Source of the DNA: Camellia lanceoleosa
Lineage: Eukaryota > Streptophyta > Magnoliopsida > Ericales > Theaceae
Length of the DNA stretch: 64,000 nt
Assembly: GCA_025200525.1 (NCBI GenBank)
Contig: CM045762.1
Coordinates: forward strand, 127,849,752 to 127,913,751
Direction: 5' to 3'
Part shown: piece after piece, positions 1-9,596 of the stretch
Layout: each line of letters opens with the position of its first letter
Position numbering within the stretch: the first letter of the stretch is position 1
Program-made: the position numbers and the translations under genes
Notes under the pieces: model-generated
Told to the model about the DNA's origin: nothing
The model's database searches: none
The model's input: only the letters and a program-made list of their open reading frames with translations

Positions 1-910
1 TCTTTGGGGGACTGGTCACCCCCACATCAGGGGCAGTGTACTCTACTGCATTTTCAAATAGTTGTGTATATTTTGTAGTCATGGGATTAGTTGTATATAA
101 TTGCTATGTAGCCAAGAAAGATATATAATCCTATTTCATGACACAACTGTTAGTATGTCCTGCTAGCATGCTCTTATGCATACATGAACTCTCATGTTTG
201 AAACCTGGTGAGTGAAGTTCTGTATATTTTAGCAGATATTCTTTAAATTCAATCCTCGATTAAATATTAAATGTCTGTATCTGTGGATATGATTCTGAAA
301 CATTCAGTCCACACTACAAGGGAATCCATGGTCCCTTTTAAATAATCAGTTGGTGCAAAAGCTTGAGCTGTTAGGGAATAGGCCTAACAATTTATGTAAA
401 GCTCTGGCCTTTGCATGAATTGAGTATTCCAGGTCAATGTCGCAGCTACAGTTATAGAAGCCAAGCTTTGGTTCTTATGATTTATGATTTTCATTGTGAG
501 TTTTGTGTTTGTTCGATTGTAGAGTCAAGGAAAGATAGATTTGATGCTCTACTATTCGTGTGTATAGTCAAGGAAAGATAGATTTAATGCTCTACTATTT
601 GTGTTCCACATTGTTCTCTTCCTGCATACTGGTTGACTTTCTACATCTTTCCATTGTCGGCATTATTACTACTTTCCCTCCCAACCACACTAACTAGGAT
701 CTGAACTAGTCTGGTTGTTACCTTTTGCACTGATTTGACAAATTTGAATTTCAAAGATGTATCACAGTGGCCATTTTCCAGTTCTTTTTCCAAAAATATA
801 ATTTTATTATAATCTTTTAAGGAGGCCTAGTCGTTTGATAGTGGATGTTTATGCTTATTTTTGTGCTTGAAATGTTACGGTTTTCTCTGATGATGGTTTG
901 TTTTAAACAG
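1..910. other. Non-coding, intron-like spacer
   Basis: No coding segment is recognisable. The stretch is T-rich and ends in a good splice acceptor (TTTTAAACAG at 901-910) in front of the SWEETIE-like exon, so part of it is probably intron of that gene or gene fragment. A 36-bp phrase around TCAAGGAAAGATAGATTT occurs twice (about 523-548 and 569-593) as a short direct repeat. Confidence 0.5.
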
Positions 911-1265
911 TAATGTCACTTGTTATTAAACACAGATTACCCAGGTCAGTGCTTGAAGTTTCTAAAAAAATGCTGACAGAATCTAGTTGGAACCCTATGG
1001 TTGTGACTGTTGAACAAGAAGGTGGATGGTTACTGTTGTCATCACTATTGGCTTCCATGCCGAAGGAGGTAGTTAAACATCTTTCAATTTTTATTTGTGT
1101 ATTTACTGATTTTTGTTTGTTAACATGCCATGATGTTTGCAGGAGCTTGAAGACCCGGTTTTTGATATTCTTTCTTTATGGGCAGCATTGTTTACTGGTG
1201 ATGCAGAAAATCAGATTAAGCAAACTGAGGATCTGACATCTTCTATTTGGTTAGCGAATTCATAA
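911..1265 (+). pseudogene. SWEETIE: SWEETIE / HEAT-repeat protein 5B-like gene fragment (two exons)
   Basis: Two exon-like segments read as one protein. The first (911-1068) follows an acceptor AG and ends in GAG before a GT donor at 1069. The second (1143-1265) follows TTTGCAG and continues the frame as ELEDPVFDILSLWAALF. The phrases SVLEVSKKMLTESSWNP and GWLLLSSLLASMP are what I remember from the plant SWEETIE protein, a very large HEAT-repeat scaffold linked to carbohydrate handling and growth. Only about 90 residues of a protein of more than 2,000 are present. The second segment runs into a TAA after SSIWLANS where the family continues, and no neighbouring exon is visible downstream. I infer a captured or decayed gene fragment; a real gene continuing to the left of the window is the alternative. 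The family assignment is from memory, not from a search. Confidence 0.6.
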
Positions 1266-1393
1266 GCTGCTTTTCTATTTGAGTTTTTTTCCAAAAATTA
1301 ACCCCATGAATCTGGAAGGACTTCTGCTCTCACCTTTATAGTGAAATAATTCATCTTTGTTGCTTGTGACATTTTGGTTGGCATAAATTATAG

Positions 1394-1545
1394 GTTGCCA
1401 AAGCATTAGTAGAAGTGTTTGCTGAAATGATTTTGATGAATATGGGTACAAGGTGTTATGCCAGTTCATTGATAGAATGGAGAAACACCCGAGCAAGAAA
1501 ATTGATGGGAAGATTGGCCAGTTTTGGATTGTATTTTTTTCATAG
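1394..1545 (+). other. Unrecognised exon-like fragment
   Basis: A short stretch of protein-like composition follows an AG at 1393. One frame reads YGYKVLCQFIDRMEKHPSKK and continues into DGKIGQFW; another begins VAKALVEVFAEM. The two frames overlap rather than join, suggesting a frameshift. I do not recognise the family. It may belong to the same gene or gene fragment as the SWEETIE-like exons just upstream, or to an unrelated captured piece. An AATAAA sits downstream at about 1620. Confidence 0.3.
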
Positions 1546-1714
1546 AAGAACTTTTTCCAAGTTTTTAGTTGTAATAACTTTTACATGTAGCTCAAATTTT
1601 GAGACTCAAATAGAATGTTCAATAAAACTATAATGTTATACAGTCTGAATTCTTGTCATTGTTATTCCTAGAGTGCTTAACGCTACACTTTTATTTATTT
1701 ATTTATTTATTTTT

Positions 1715-1998
1715 TATTTTTTTTTTAATTTTTTGCGACGGTAACAAGATGGTCGCCAAAGATCATGTTAGTGTTTTTTTTATTTTTTGCGACGGCAAAA
1801 TAGCGGTCGCCATAAGTAGTTTAGGTGGTCGCAAATAATTTGCGACCGTTGTTTTGCCGTCGCAAAAAGTATTTGCCACCCCCATATTCGCGACCCCCAT
1901 TTGCCGTCGCATGGGCGGTCGCAAAAAGTCTTTTGCGACTGTTTTTTATTATTTGCGACGGTTTATAGCGGTCGCAAAAAGTGTTTTTTTTAGTAGTG
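1715..1998 (-). mobile_element. CACTA element remnant (one end)
   Basis: GCGACGG and GGTCGC motifs recur every 20-40 bp, the usual subterminal repeats of CACTA (En/Spm) transposons, and the block ends in TAGTAGTG at 1991-1998, the reverse complement of a CACTA terminus. No matching CACTA start is visible on the left, where the sequence runs into an ATTT/T-rich stretch. This is therefore a one-ended relic or a short deletion derivative whose other terminus has eroded. The motif is the same as in the 11-kb CACTA at 19056, so both belong to related families. Confidence 0.6.
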
Positions 1999-2678
1999 AT
2001 ATGTGCTGTCAATAATCTAATAAATTTCATATTTTTATAGTGAAATTACTTATACTTGTATGTCAATAATAATAATATTAGCATTACATTCAAAATTTTT
2101 CATAGATAATATGGCTTATAGTAGTCTCTTCATTTTCAATTAAAACAACTATTATTGTTCTCATAATTTTTAAAATGTCATTAACATTTCACTCTAATAA
2201 TATTTTGACAATTTTTTTTATTTAAATTATTTTCTTTATGTTTGCAAAATTTAAAAAAAAAAAATCCAAAAATTCAAGGGAGGCACGTGACCTCCTAGGC
2301 CTTCACTCGCTCTGCCACTATACAAGATAACATATATATTATATAATTTTTTTCTTTTTTCTTCTTTTTTTTCACTTCATTTTCTACCATTTTCATTTTT
2401 CACCATTTATTTCTTTCTAATTCACAAACGGATCCAAAAGGGGCTCCAGCATGATTTATCCAACAAGGTCAAATTAGTCTTATAATTTGTGAAAAAAAAT
2501 GATCATTCCCAGTATTTTAGGAAAAAAATGGTTGAGATTCTAAAGAAAAAGAATGACCCAATTAAATTAAAATGAATTGGAATTGGAACCCTTTCCAACC
2601 CTATTTTGCAGATTGACCTGTTCGATCATCCCACCGCACAACAATCACAACAGAAATCTATATCTATATATATATATA
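1999..2678. other. AT-rich spacer
   Basis: No gene is visible. The segment 2276-2326 (GGGAGGCACGTGACCTCC and following) is GC-richer and looks like a fragment of another repeat. The rest is poly-A/T-rich, with a (TA)n tract just before the Helitron at 2679. Confidence 0.5.
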
Positions 2679-3110
2679 CTAGTCTATCACCCGTGCTATG
2701 CACGGGATAATTATATATATTTATATTTATTTTAGATTTTTTTCAAATATATAAATTATGTTTTTAAAGATTTTTTATAAAAATAATTTAACAATCTTAT
2801 CACTAACCATAGTGTATGAGACAAGTTGAAAAGGACACTGCAGTAACTATACACATATTGTATTTATAATTATTTGTATAAGGGGATTTTAAATGCTGAT
2901 CAAGAGATTTTGACCAAATCAATACATGTGGAAAGACATGTGGATTAAAAAAAGTTAATAAATGCTGATCAGGGAATTTTGACCAAATCAATAAATGCTG
3001 AGTTTTTTTTTTCTTTTTTAATAGAAAATTTAGAAAATTCATATTGGGATATTGAAACTCCCACAGGCCTTGGGATTAAAAATTCCCTTTTGCTTAATAT
3101 ATAGTATAGA
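2679..3110 (-). mobile_element. Non-autonomous Helitron, complete ends
   Basis: Read on the minus strand the element starts TCTATACTATATATTAA and ends in CTAG, with a perfect 7-bp-stem hairpin (CCCGTGC, 3-nt loop, GCACGGG, 2690-2706) eight bases before the CTAG. These are the classical 5'-TC and hairpin-CTRR ends of plant Helitrons. The insertion lies between A and T as expected: A at 2678 and T at 3111 on the plus strand. At 432 bp it has no Rep/helicase gene and must have been mobilised by a partner. There is no TSD, which is normal for rolling-circle elements. Inside, a phrase ending GATCAGGGAATTTTGACCAAATC is repeated imperfectly around 2895 and 2963. Confidence 0.85.
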
Positions 3111-3354
3111 TTAAGAAAAATGAGATTTCTAATGAGGAGCTTTCTTAGAGCTCCATGACCTTATGCCAATTTTTCTACATTTTCAATTTATAAAATAATT
3201 TTAAAAACAACTATTGGCTACACCATCTATAAAAAAATCCAAAAATATTGAAATTTTTTTTTATTATACATGAAAATAATTTAGGGGTACTTACCAATTA
3301 GTCCTATTAACTAGACTTATTTATCTACAGGTCCTAACTAATAAATTTAACACT

Positions 3355-4221
3355 TGTACGGGAAAGAAATACACCTTCTCGTATAATCCTGTTGATTAAG
3401 TCTGCGTTCCTCGTACGATGTCGTTCTATCACCTAAAAACACAAACGTGAGCTAGCCGGCGGGTGTGTGCCGGAAACCTCTCCGATGCCTAAGTCAGTAA
3501 GCAAGACAAGTAGGCAAAAGCTCTATGTATTCAGAGAGTAAAAGTTGCATTACCTCTCCAAAGGTGATATTGGTGAGCTTATATAGGTTTCGCGTGGCAC
3601 AATCCTGGTGGGACTCTTATTCCTCCAAGTGTAGAGTCCTTCTAGGATTACACCTCTTTGCGCAGAGTCCTCCTAGGATTCATACTCCTGGAAGACAATG
3701 CTTATCCTCCAACACCCTCCCTCACTGCTTAAACCAAGTGAGATGGTTCTTCCACGGCCGAACTACCACACGACCGAAGTAACATTTCCGTATTGAATAG
3801 GCAAGTCTGGCCGAACTAACTCCTAGTTCAGCTCTCCCAATTCTCGCTTCTACTCCGGTTTCACGTGCCAAAACCGGACTATCCATATAAGGGTTCGACC
3901 GAACGAACATGGCCGAAGTAACCTCTAGTCTGGCTCCTACCTTCCTTTCTCTTATCTCGGTGTTCCCATGCTAAGACCGAGCTATCCATAAGAGTGGAGC
4001 CGAACTCACTACTGAGGACCGAATTCTTCACAACACATCTTCTAACCGAAGTAGAAACAAACCTTACGCGACCGAACTAACCACCATGGTCGCGACCGGT
4101 CCAACTCAGAGGCTATTTCTCCGCATCAAGTAACTCATAGGGCCATTCTATTCGGCCTCTTTTACTATGGCCCATAACGCCCAATACCCATTCGCCCAAT
4201 TTATGATAAATTGCCCTCTCA
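3355..4221 (-). repeat. 3' LTR of the Tat-type element
   Basis: 867 bp, TG...CA in either orientation (TGTACGGG at the left edge, CTCTCA at the right). It is nearly identical to 14089-14960 except for scattered transitions and a few indels near 4115 and 4190. It contains many CCGAACTA/CCGAGCTA-type motifs. A TATA-like TTATATAGG is at 3578-3586, giving TATATAA on the minus strand. Confidence 0.93.
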
Positions 4222-4240
4222 ATTGCCCCTTAATTCCATC
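4222..4240 (-). other. Polypurine tract region of the Tat-type element
   Basis: Directly inside the left LTR the minus strand reads AATTAAGGGGCAAT, an A/G-rich stretch abutting the LTR start TGAGAGGG. That is where plus-strand DNA priming occurs in reverse transcription. It fixes the element's orientation as minus and the LTR boundary at 4221. Confidence 0.6.
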
Positions 4241-5371
4241 TGCAAAGCATGATCGGGATTACTTGTATTCGAACCGAACTAAAGTTTTAGCTTACCCAGC
4301 CGAGCTACAAACCTTTAGCTACTCCGGCCAAGTTGAAAACCTTTTTAGCTTCTCTAACCGAGCTAAGCTTAAACCGAGCTAAATACGTACGGTCAAACGT
4401 CTCTTCAGTCATAGCAACTGAAGCGTTCCACATTCCAATGACACGTGGCAAGCCCCTATTGGCCATCCATAGCTGTCGCGCCGCCCTCGTAGTTCGAAAA
4501 ATTTGAACAGTCCCGCTCTGTCTCACTTTTCACCAAAAGAACCCTTCATTTTTGAACCACACTAACCCCTGTTCATCTTCTCTCTCTCTGCTGCCTCTGA
4601 AGCTCGTGTCTTCCTTTGCTGTTGCTTCAATCTTCCAGTTTTTTTTTTCCTCTCTTCCTCTGGTAAGTACATGAAACCATTCTTGTTTCTCTGTTTTTAC
4701 TTGCGCTTTTGATCCATGGTAGACTGTGCTGTGTGTTTTTGCAAAACACTTCGTTTTTCTTCTACTGTATTTGTACTGTCTCAAGAACTTCACAAGAACA
4801 CCTTGAACATACTGATTTAGCTAGTAGAACACCTTTTTGATCCTTGTACATGCTTCAACCGAACCAGAGTACAGTTTGTGATGTACGTAAAGATATAGGT
4901 AAACTGAAACCGAACTATCACTTGTGCACAACAATGTAATTTCAATAGGTCACCAACTAATCCACAATAGCCGAAATAAAAACCCACCGAACTGGAAACC
5001 TTAGCACCTGACCGAGCTAAAACTGAGGGGCTATGCCAAAGATTCTCGGTTTAAACCGAACTCGAAAGTCGCCTTGATATTCAGCCGAAATAGCAAAACC
5101 AAAAGTAGAACCGAGCTAACCCAACGCCTTCCAAAAACCGAGATAACACGCTCCTCTTTGAAACCGAGGTAGATCCCCCAGCAAACAATCTAGCCGAAGT
5201 AAAACTGCCTTTCCTTGTTTTGTTTTTTTTATAGCACGGTCGATGATCTGTGCTTAACACCTTGTTTTTCCACTTTGCAGACTTAGGTTGCCAGGCACGC
5301 CCCTGCGCTCAGCCGAGCTACTGAGCACACTTTTTTCAACCGAGATAACTTATACTTAATTTATAGGTAAA

Positions 5372-5866
5372 ATGGGCAAGTATAGAGTCCTTGTAGAAAC
5401 CCCAGGAGGATTGGATGATTTCAGAAAGGACTACCAAATCCCAGCCGATGTAAACCTGGTCCTAGCCGAACAAGGCATAGATCCTTGGGGCAACGAAGGC
5501 TTTGTCCCCTTTACCCTCCAATCAATTATAGAAACTGGACTCAGATTCCCAGTCCAGCCCTTGATATGTGAATTTTTAAGACAAACCAGACTATGTCCCA
5601 CCCAACTGTCTACCAACACATACCGAATAATAATGGGCATAGCCGCATTAAACCAACAAACCGGTCTCAACCTCGGTTTAGCCGAAATACTACACCAATA
5701 CTCAATAGGCTCAAAGAATGAAGGCTGGTGTTATTACTTGAGAATACGCCGTGGCCGAGAAAAAATAATAAAACATACACCGGATAAGGACTTAAACGAC
5801 GACGACTTTTTTTGGGTTTCTGGAAATTTTGAAGACTTTCAGGCCCAGATCCCATTTGAAGAATAA
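5372..5866 (+). CDS. First coding exon of the antisense gene
   Basis: A 164-residue open frame starting with ATG 18 bp after ATTTATAGG, 91 bp into the exon that begins at 5281. It shows no signal peptide or membrane segment. The conserved-looking core is a helical region of about residues 45-110 (PFTLQSIIETGLRFPVQPL, then RIIMGIAALNQQTG), followed by WCYYLRIRRGREKII, a basic stretch, and FFWVSGNFEDF. In related antisense ORFs the chain continues past this point through a splice. Here the TAA lies about 20 bp before a plausible donor (GAGCCG|GTATCC at 5886/5887), so either the stop is a mutation or the protein is now truncated. Confidence 0.6.
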   Translation: MGKYRVLVETPGGLDDFRKDYQIPADVNLVLAEQGIDPWGNEGFVPFTLQSIIETGLRFPVQPLICEFLRQTRLCPTQLSTNTYRIIMGIAALNQQTGLNLGLAEILHQYSIGSKNEGWCYYLRIRRGREKIIKHTPDKDLNDDDFFWVSGNFEDFQAQIPFEE

Positions 5867-6696
5867 GCGGGAAGAAATGAGAGCCGGTATCCATACTTGT
5901 TGCATTCCTTAATTTTATTTATCTCGGTTTTCCTCTCTATAACCGAACTAACGCCTTTTGTTTTTGCAGATTCACTTTCCTCCATTCCCAAGACGGCCAC
6001 CCCAACTTAGGTGTTCTCGCGCCGCCTTCGCGAGTTCGAGAGAAGTTGGGCTAAACTCCTCGACTTGAACCGACTTATCGCTACTCCGTCGCCGCAAAGC
6101 AAGGGTCGACTTCCTCCTTGAAGACCCACGTAACCGGACCCAACCTTAAGAGATTGTCCTTGTTCCCCAAATTTAACAAGAGATGGCGAAGAAGAATAGG
6201 ATGAAGGCCATGCTTACGCCACCACAAGGGCAGTGCCACCAACTCACCAAACCACGAAGCCGTGGTAGCTCTTCTCTCACAATGACCATCCTCCTCACGC
6301 CGAGCTAAGCGCCCGGACCATCGAGACCGCGGCGTTTGGTTGATGAGGTTGACCCCATCCTTCCATCGAGCCCCGAACTCAACCTTCAACCGGAATCATC
6401 TGACCGAGCTGCGAAGTACAACAAATGGGCTCCACCCTACGTCTTCAACAACCGAGATATCGACGAAGGTGACTCCGTTGTTGCTAACAAGGATCACCTA
6501 CTGGCCTTCAACCTGGCCAGGGGTGTTTGTCTTCCCAAAGACATGGAGCACCACAGTAAGCAGCTAAACACCGAGCTGAAGGCCATCCGGTCATCCACCA
6601 AGTCCATGATTTTGGTAAGCAGGACTATTTTTTTCTTTGATCAGTCTAATTTTTTCCAATTCTTAGCTCGGCTAACAAGGAACTTTCCTTTTGCAG

Positions 6697-7396
6697 GCCA
6701 TTCAAAAGAACACCATTGCCCATAAGCAAATAATGGAACTTCGCAAAACAACAAGGCACGCAATAAGGGGCCTTGAAGCCGGGGCGAAATTTGGCGTTGT
6801 CGAAGCAAAGGTCGGCCGAACTAGAGGCCGAGGTAGCGCGTCTGACCGGACTGGTTGCCTCGGCTGATAGTGACAAACAGCGGGCCGTGACCGAGACGAA
6901 AGATAAATATTTGTGGGAGATGGCGGCTCTTGAAACGAAGAAGAACGCCAAAATAACAGAGTTGAAGGAGAAGGTTGAGGGCGCATCCAAGGAAGGCTTT
7001 AAAAAAGCCGAAGCTGGCTACACTCTGCAATGCGAAGCTGCGAATGATTTATTCTTCAAGTGTGGCTGGCGAAGTGCCGTGGAGAAGCTCGGTTGTGGAC
7101 CCGAAACCGAGGTCTACAATGCTCCCGAGTACTTTATTAAAACCCATTTGAAGGAATATCTTGGAGATCGAGAACCGGTTCTTGGTTCATCTGATGAGGA
7201 AGATGATGATGAAGAAGAAGCAACTGAGACTCCGGCCATCCAAGAGCAAGCCGGCGATCAATCAGCTCGGTTGGATCCAATAGTTGAAAATGCGGCGCCC
7301 GAACTTCCAACCGAGACTACTCTAACAGCAAATGCCGGAGTAAGTGCTGACCTTGGGGCCGATCTGGATGCCGAGATAGATAATCTGTTTGATTGA
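6697..7396 (+). CDS. Last exon of the antisense gene: coiled coil plus acidic tail
   Basis: Follows an 82-bp GT-AG intron (6615-6696, ending CCTTTTGCAG). The frame from 6773 gives 207 residues. ALSKQRSAELEAEVARL begins a heptad-rich coiled coil to about residue 85. A middle part follows with FFKCGWRSAVEKLGCGPE and YFIKTHLKEYLG, and then a low-complexity acidic tail (SSDEEDDDEEEATET) ends in DAEIDNLFD before the TGA. The upstream exon joins in a different frame, so a small indel around 6770-6800 must have occurred. Composition suggests a soluble oligomeric protein; function unknown. Confidence 0.55.
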
Positions 7397-7590
7397 ACTT
7401 GTACTTTTTTCTTTCTTTTGTCTTGAACTATCTTGTAACCGGGCTACAGCCCCACAATTGTACTTGGTTTGATCTTTAATGAAAAAATCATCGACTCTCG
7501 TTTCGGTTGTGAATGTCTGCCTGTACTTGTAATGAATTTTCCATACCTTTATATGCCCAAACTCTGATCTTGATTAACTATCCAACTCAC

Positions 7591-7909
7591 TAGCCAACCA
7601 CTCTTCAGCCGATATAACATACTTTGGCTGAAGAGTATAAAGAGTTGGTTTAATCCAGCCAACCACTCTTCAGCCGATATAACATACTTCGGCTGAAGAG
7701 TACAAAGAGTTGGTTTAATCCAGCCAACCAGTCTTCAGCCATGCCCATACTTCGGCTGAAGAGTACAGAGAGTTGGTTTAATCCAGCCAACCACTCTTCA
7801 GCCATGCCCATACTTCGGCTGAAGAGTACAGAGAGTTGGTTTAATCCAGCCAACCACTCTTCAGCCATGCCCATACTGCGGCTGAAGAGTACAGAGTGTT
7901 GGTTTAATC
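7591..7909. repeat. Tandem hairpin array, five units of 63-65 bp
   Basis: Units start at 7591, 7656, 7721, 7784 and 7847. Each contains the inverted repeat CTCTTCAGCC ... GGCTGAAGAG, a 10-bp stem with a loop of under 20 nt. A second inverted pair spans the unit border (GTTGG ... CCAAC). A partial sixth unit follows to about 7950. The array lies between the stop of the antisense gene (7396, plus strand) and the stop of pol (8159, minus strand), exactly where the two transcription units converge. The 63-bp period equals 21 codons, so one minus-strand frame stays open for 88 residues of repeated text; I do not think that is a gene. Confidence 0.9.
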
Positions 7910-8158
7910 TAGCCAACCTCTAAGTTGGTTTTTCCAGCCAACCTAGAATATAGTGTTTGGTTATTCCGACCAAACGTCGTATAGCCTGGATCCTTATCTT
8001 GGGCTTAGGAGAGGTCATAGTCGGTTTAATCCGGCCAACTATGGTTACAATGCTATTAGCTTACAAAAAGTTACTTTCTACTAGAAACAAATATGCTAAA
8101 AAAGAATCGATTTGTTTTTATTGAAAGTAAAAAATTACACATACTTTAAAGAAAAAAG

Positions 8159-9243
8159 CTAAAAATAAAATAACTTAAGATTGGCAGTGTTCCATGGCCT
8201 AGGAATTGTTGTGCCGTCCTCATCTTCCAAGTGGTATGCCCCTTTGCCCGCTAATTCGACCACTTTGTAAGGACCTTCCCAGTTAGGCCCTAACTTTCCA
8301 TCTCCTGGGACCAATGTGTTGCCCATAACTTTGCGTAGTACCCAATCGCCGATCTTGAACTGCCTTGGATGTACTGTTTTGTTGTATTTCCTGGACAATT
8401 CTTGCTGGTAGGAGGCGATGTGAACTAATGCCTTTTCTCTTCTTTCTTCTGCCAAGTCAAGTTCTAACGTGATGGCTTCCCCATTCAGGTCTGGATCAAA
8501 ATTTTCGCTCCGAATTGTAGGAAGGCCAACTTCTAATGGGATGACCGCTTCCATGCCATATGCTAAGGAGAATGGTGTTTCTCCTGTTGATCGTCGAGGT
8601 GTGGTGCGGTAAGCCCATAAAACATGAGGGAGCTCTTCTGCCCACTTGCCTTTGGCTTTTTCCAACCTTTTCTTCAATCCGTCCAAGACTACCTTGTTTG
8701 ACGCCTCTGCCTGACCATTTGCTTGGGGATATGCCGGTGTGGAGTTGTAGAACTCTATCTTGTACTCTTCACAAAAGCTTCTGAAAATTCTGCCATCAAA
8801 CTGAGTGCCGTTGTCTGAAATCAGTGCTTTTGGTATGCCAAAGCGAGTAATGATGTTCTGCCAGACAAACTTTTTCACATCTTTTTCCTTGATTGACGCC
8901 AAGGCTTCTGCTTCCACCCACTTTGTGAAGTAGTCTGTTGCCGCAAGAAAGAACTTCTTGTTGCCTGGTGCTGTTGGGAGTGGTCCCACTATGTCTAAGC
9001 CCCACATTGCGAAAGGCCATGGACTAGTGAGAGGTAGGAGTTCTCTAGCAGGTTGATGTATTTAATGTGCAAACTTGACACTTTTCGCATTTTTGACATA
9101 CTTCTCGAATCCGCTTGCATGTATGGCCACCAATACCCTTGTGAAATAGCTCGGTATGCCAATGATCTTCCTCCTTGATGGTCGCCACAAACCCCTTCGT
9201 GTATTTCAAACAAGAATGCTTCTACCTTCTTTGGGGTGGACAC
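8159..9243 (-). pseudogene. Integrase of the Tat-type element
   Basis: The core frame (9007-8159, 282 residues) has the three catalytic acidic residues of retroviral-type integrase: Asp in WGLDIVGPLP, Asp in LISDNGTQF and Glu in GQAEASNKV. The C-terminal region follows (FKIGDWVLRKV, then NWEGPYKVVELAGKGAYHL), ending near LKLFYF. The N-terminal zinc-binding part lies upstream in another frame (9243-8995: EIHEGVCGDHQGG, SRSMSKMRK), so a frameshift near 9010 separates zinc domain and core. Integrase joins retrotransposon cDNA to host DNA in the nucleus. The core itself looks complete, but no continuous pol frame leads into it. Confidence 0.9.
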
Positions 9244-9596
9244 ATTTTAAGTAAGGTCTGAGCGACTTCTTGTATAATGCCAAGGATGGAGAGCCAAAAT
9301 CGTTGCGACTTGGCTCTTACATTGGCTTCTTTCTTATTTTACGGTAGAGTGCCGTCTTTTCGAGAAAGTATGATGGGATCCATCCAAGAAGGACCTAACT
9401 CCGCACAACATACCTCTTGACACGGGTCTTCAATACTTGGTGCAGGCGGATAGTCGATCAATAGAGGATGTGGGATGGAGGTATCTGCCATGGAGAAGGC
9501 CTGCTAGTTCGTCTGCTCTACTATTCTCCTCCTCGCTAATCTGTTCTATCCTCACCACTTGAACTTCTTGATCTCGGTTCGACTAGCTCTTGGTAC

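Larger units (their letters stand above)
4540..7396 (+). pseudogene. Antisense spliced gene of the Tat-type element (putative gypsy-type transposon domain)
   Basis: A multi-exon gene on the strand opposite to gag-pol, with about four exons. A 5' UTR exon (about 4540-4662, CT-rich leader) ends at GTAAGTAC. A 618-bp intron (4663-5280, ending CTTTGCAG) follows. The coding exon carries ATG at 5372, then an exon from 5970 to 6614 (acceptor TTTTTGCAG; donor TTTTGGTAAGC) and the last exon from 6697 to a TGA at 7396. The first 160 residues (MGKYRVLVETPGG ... FVPFTLQSIIETGLRFP ... GIAALNQQTG) resemble the 'putative gypsy type transposon' domain of antisense ORFs in Tat elements. The C-terminal part is a charged coiled coil followed by an acidic tail ending EIDNLFD. 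It is broken: TAA at 5864 before the likely donor, stops in the second coding exon, and a frameshift near 6775. Its role is not known; I infer a non-structural accessory protein. Confidence 0.7.

Noticed and set aside
7650..7916. Minus-strand 88-residue frame with 21-residue repeats (LNQLSVLFSRSMGMAEEWLAG type)
   Set aside because: The 63-bp hairpin repeat is a multiple of three, so any open frame stays open; no start context or link to pol.
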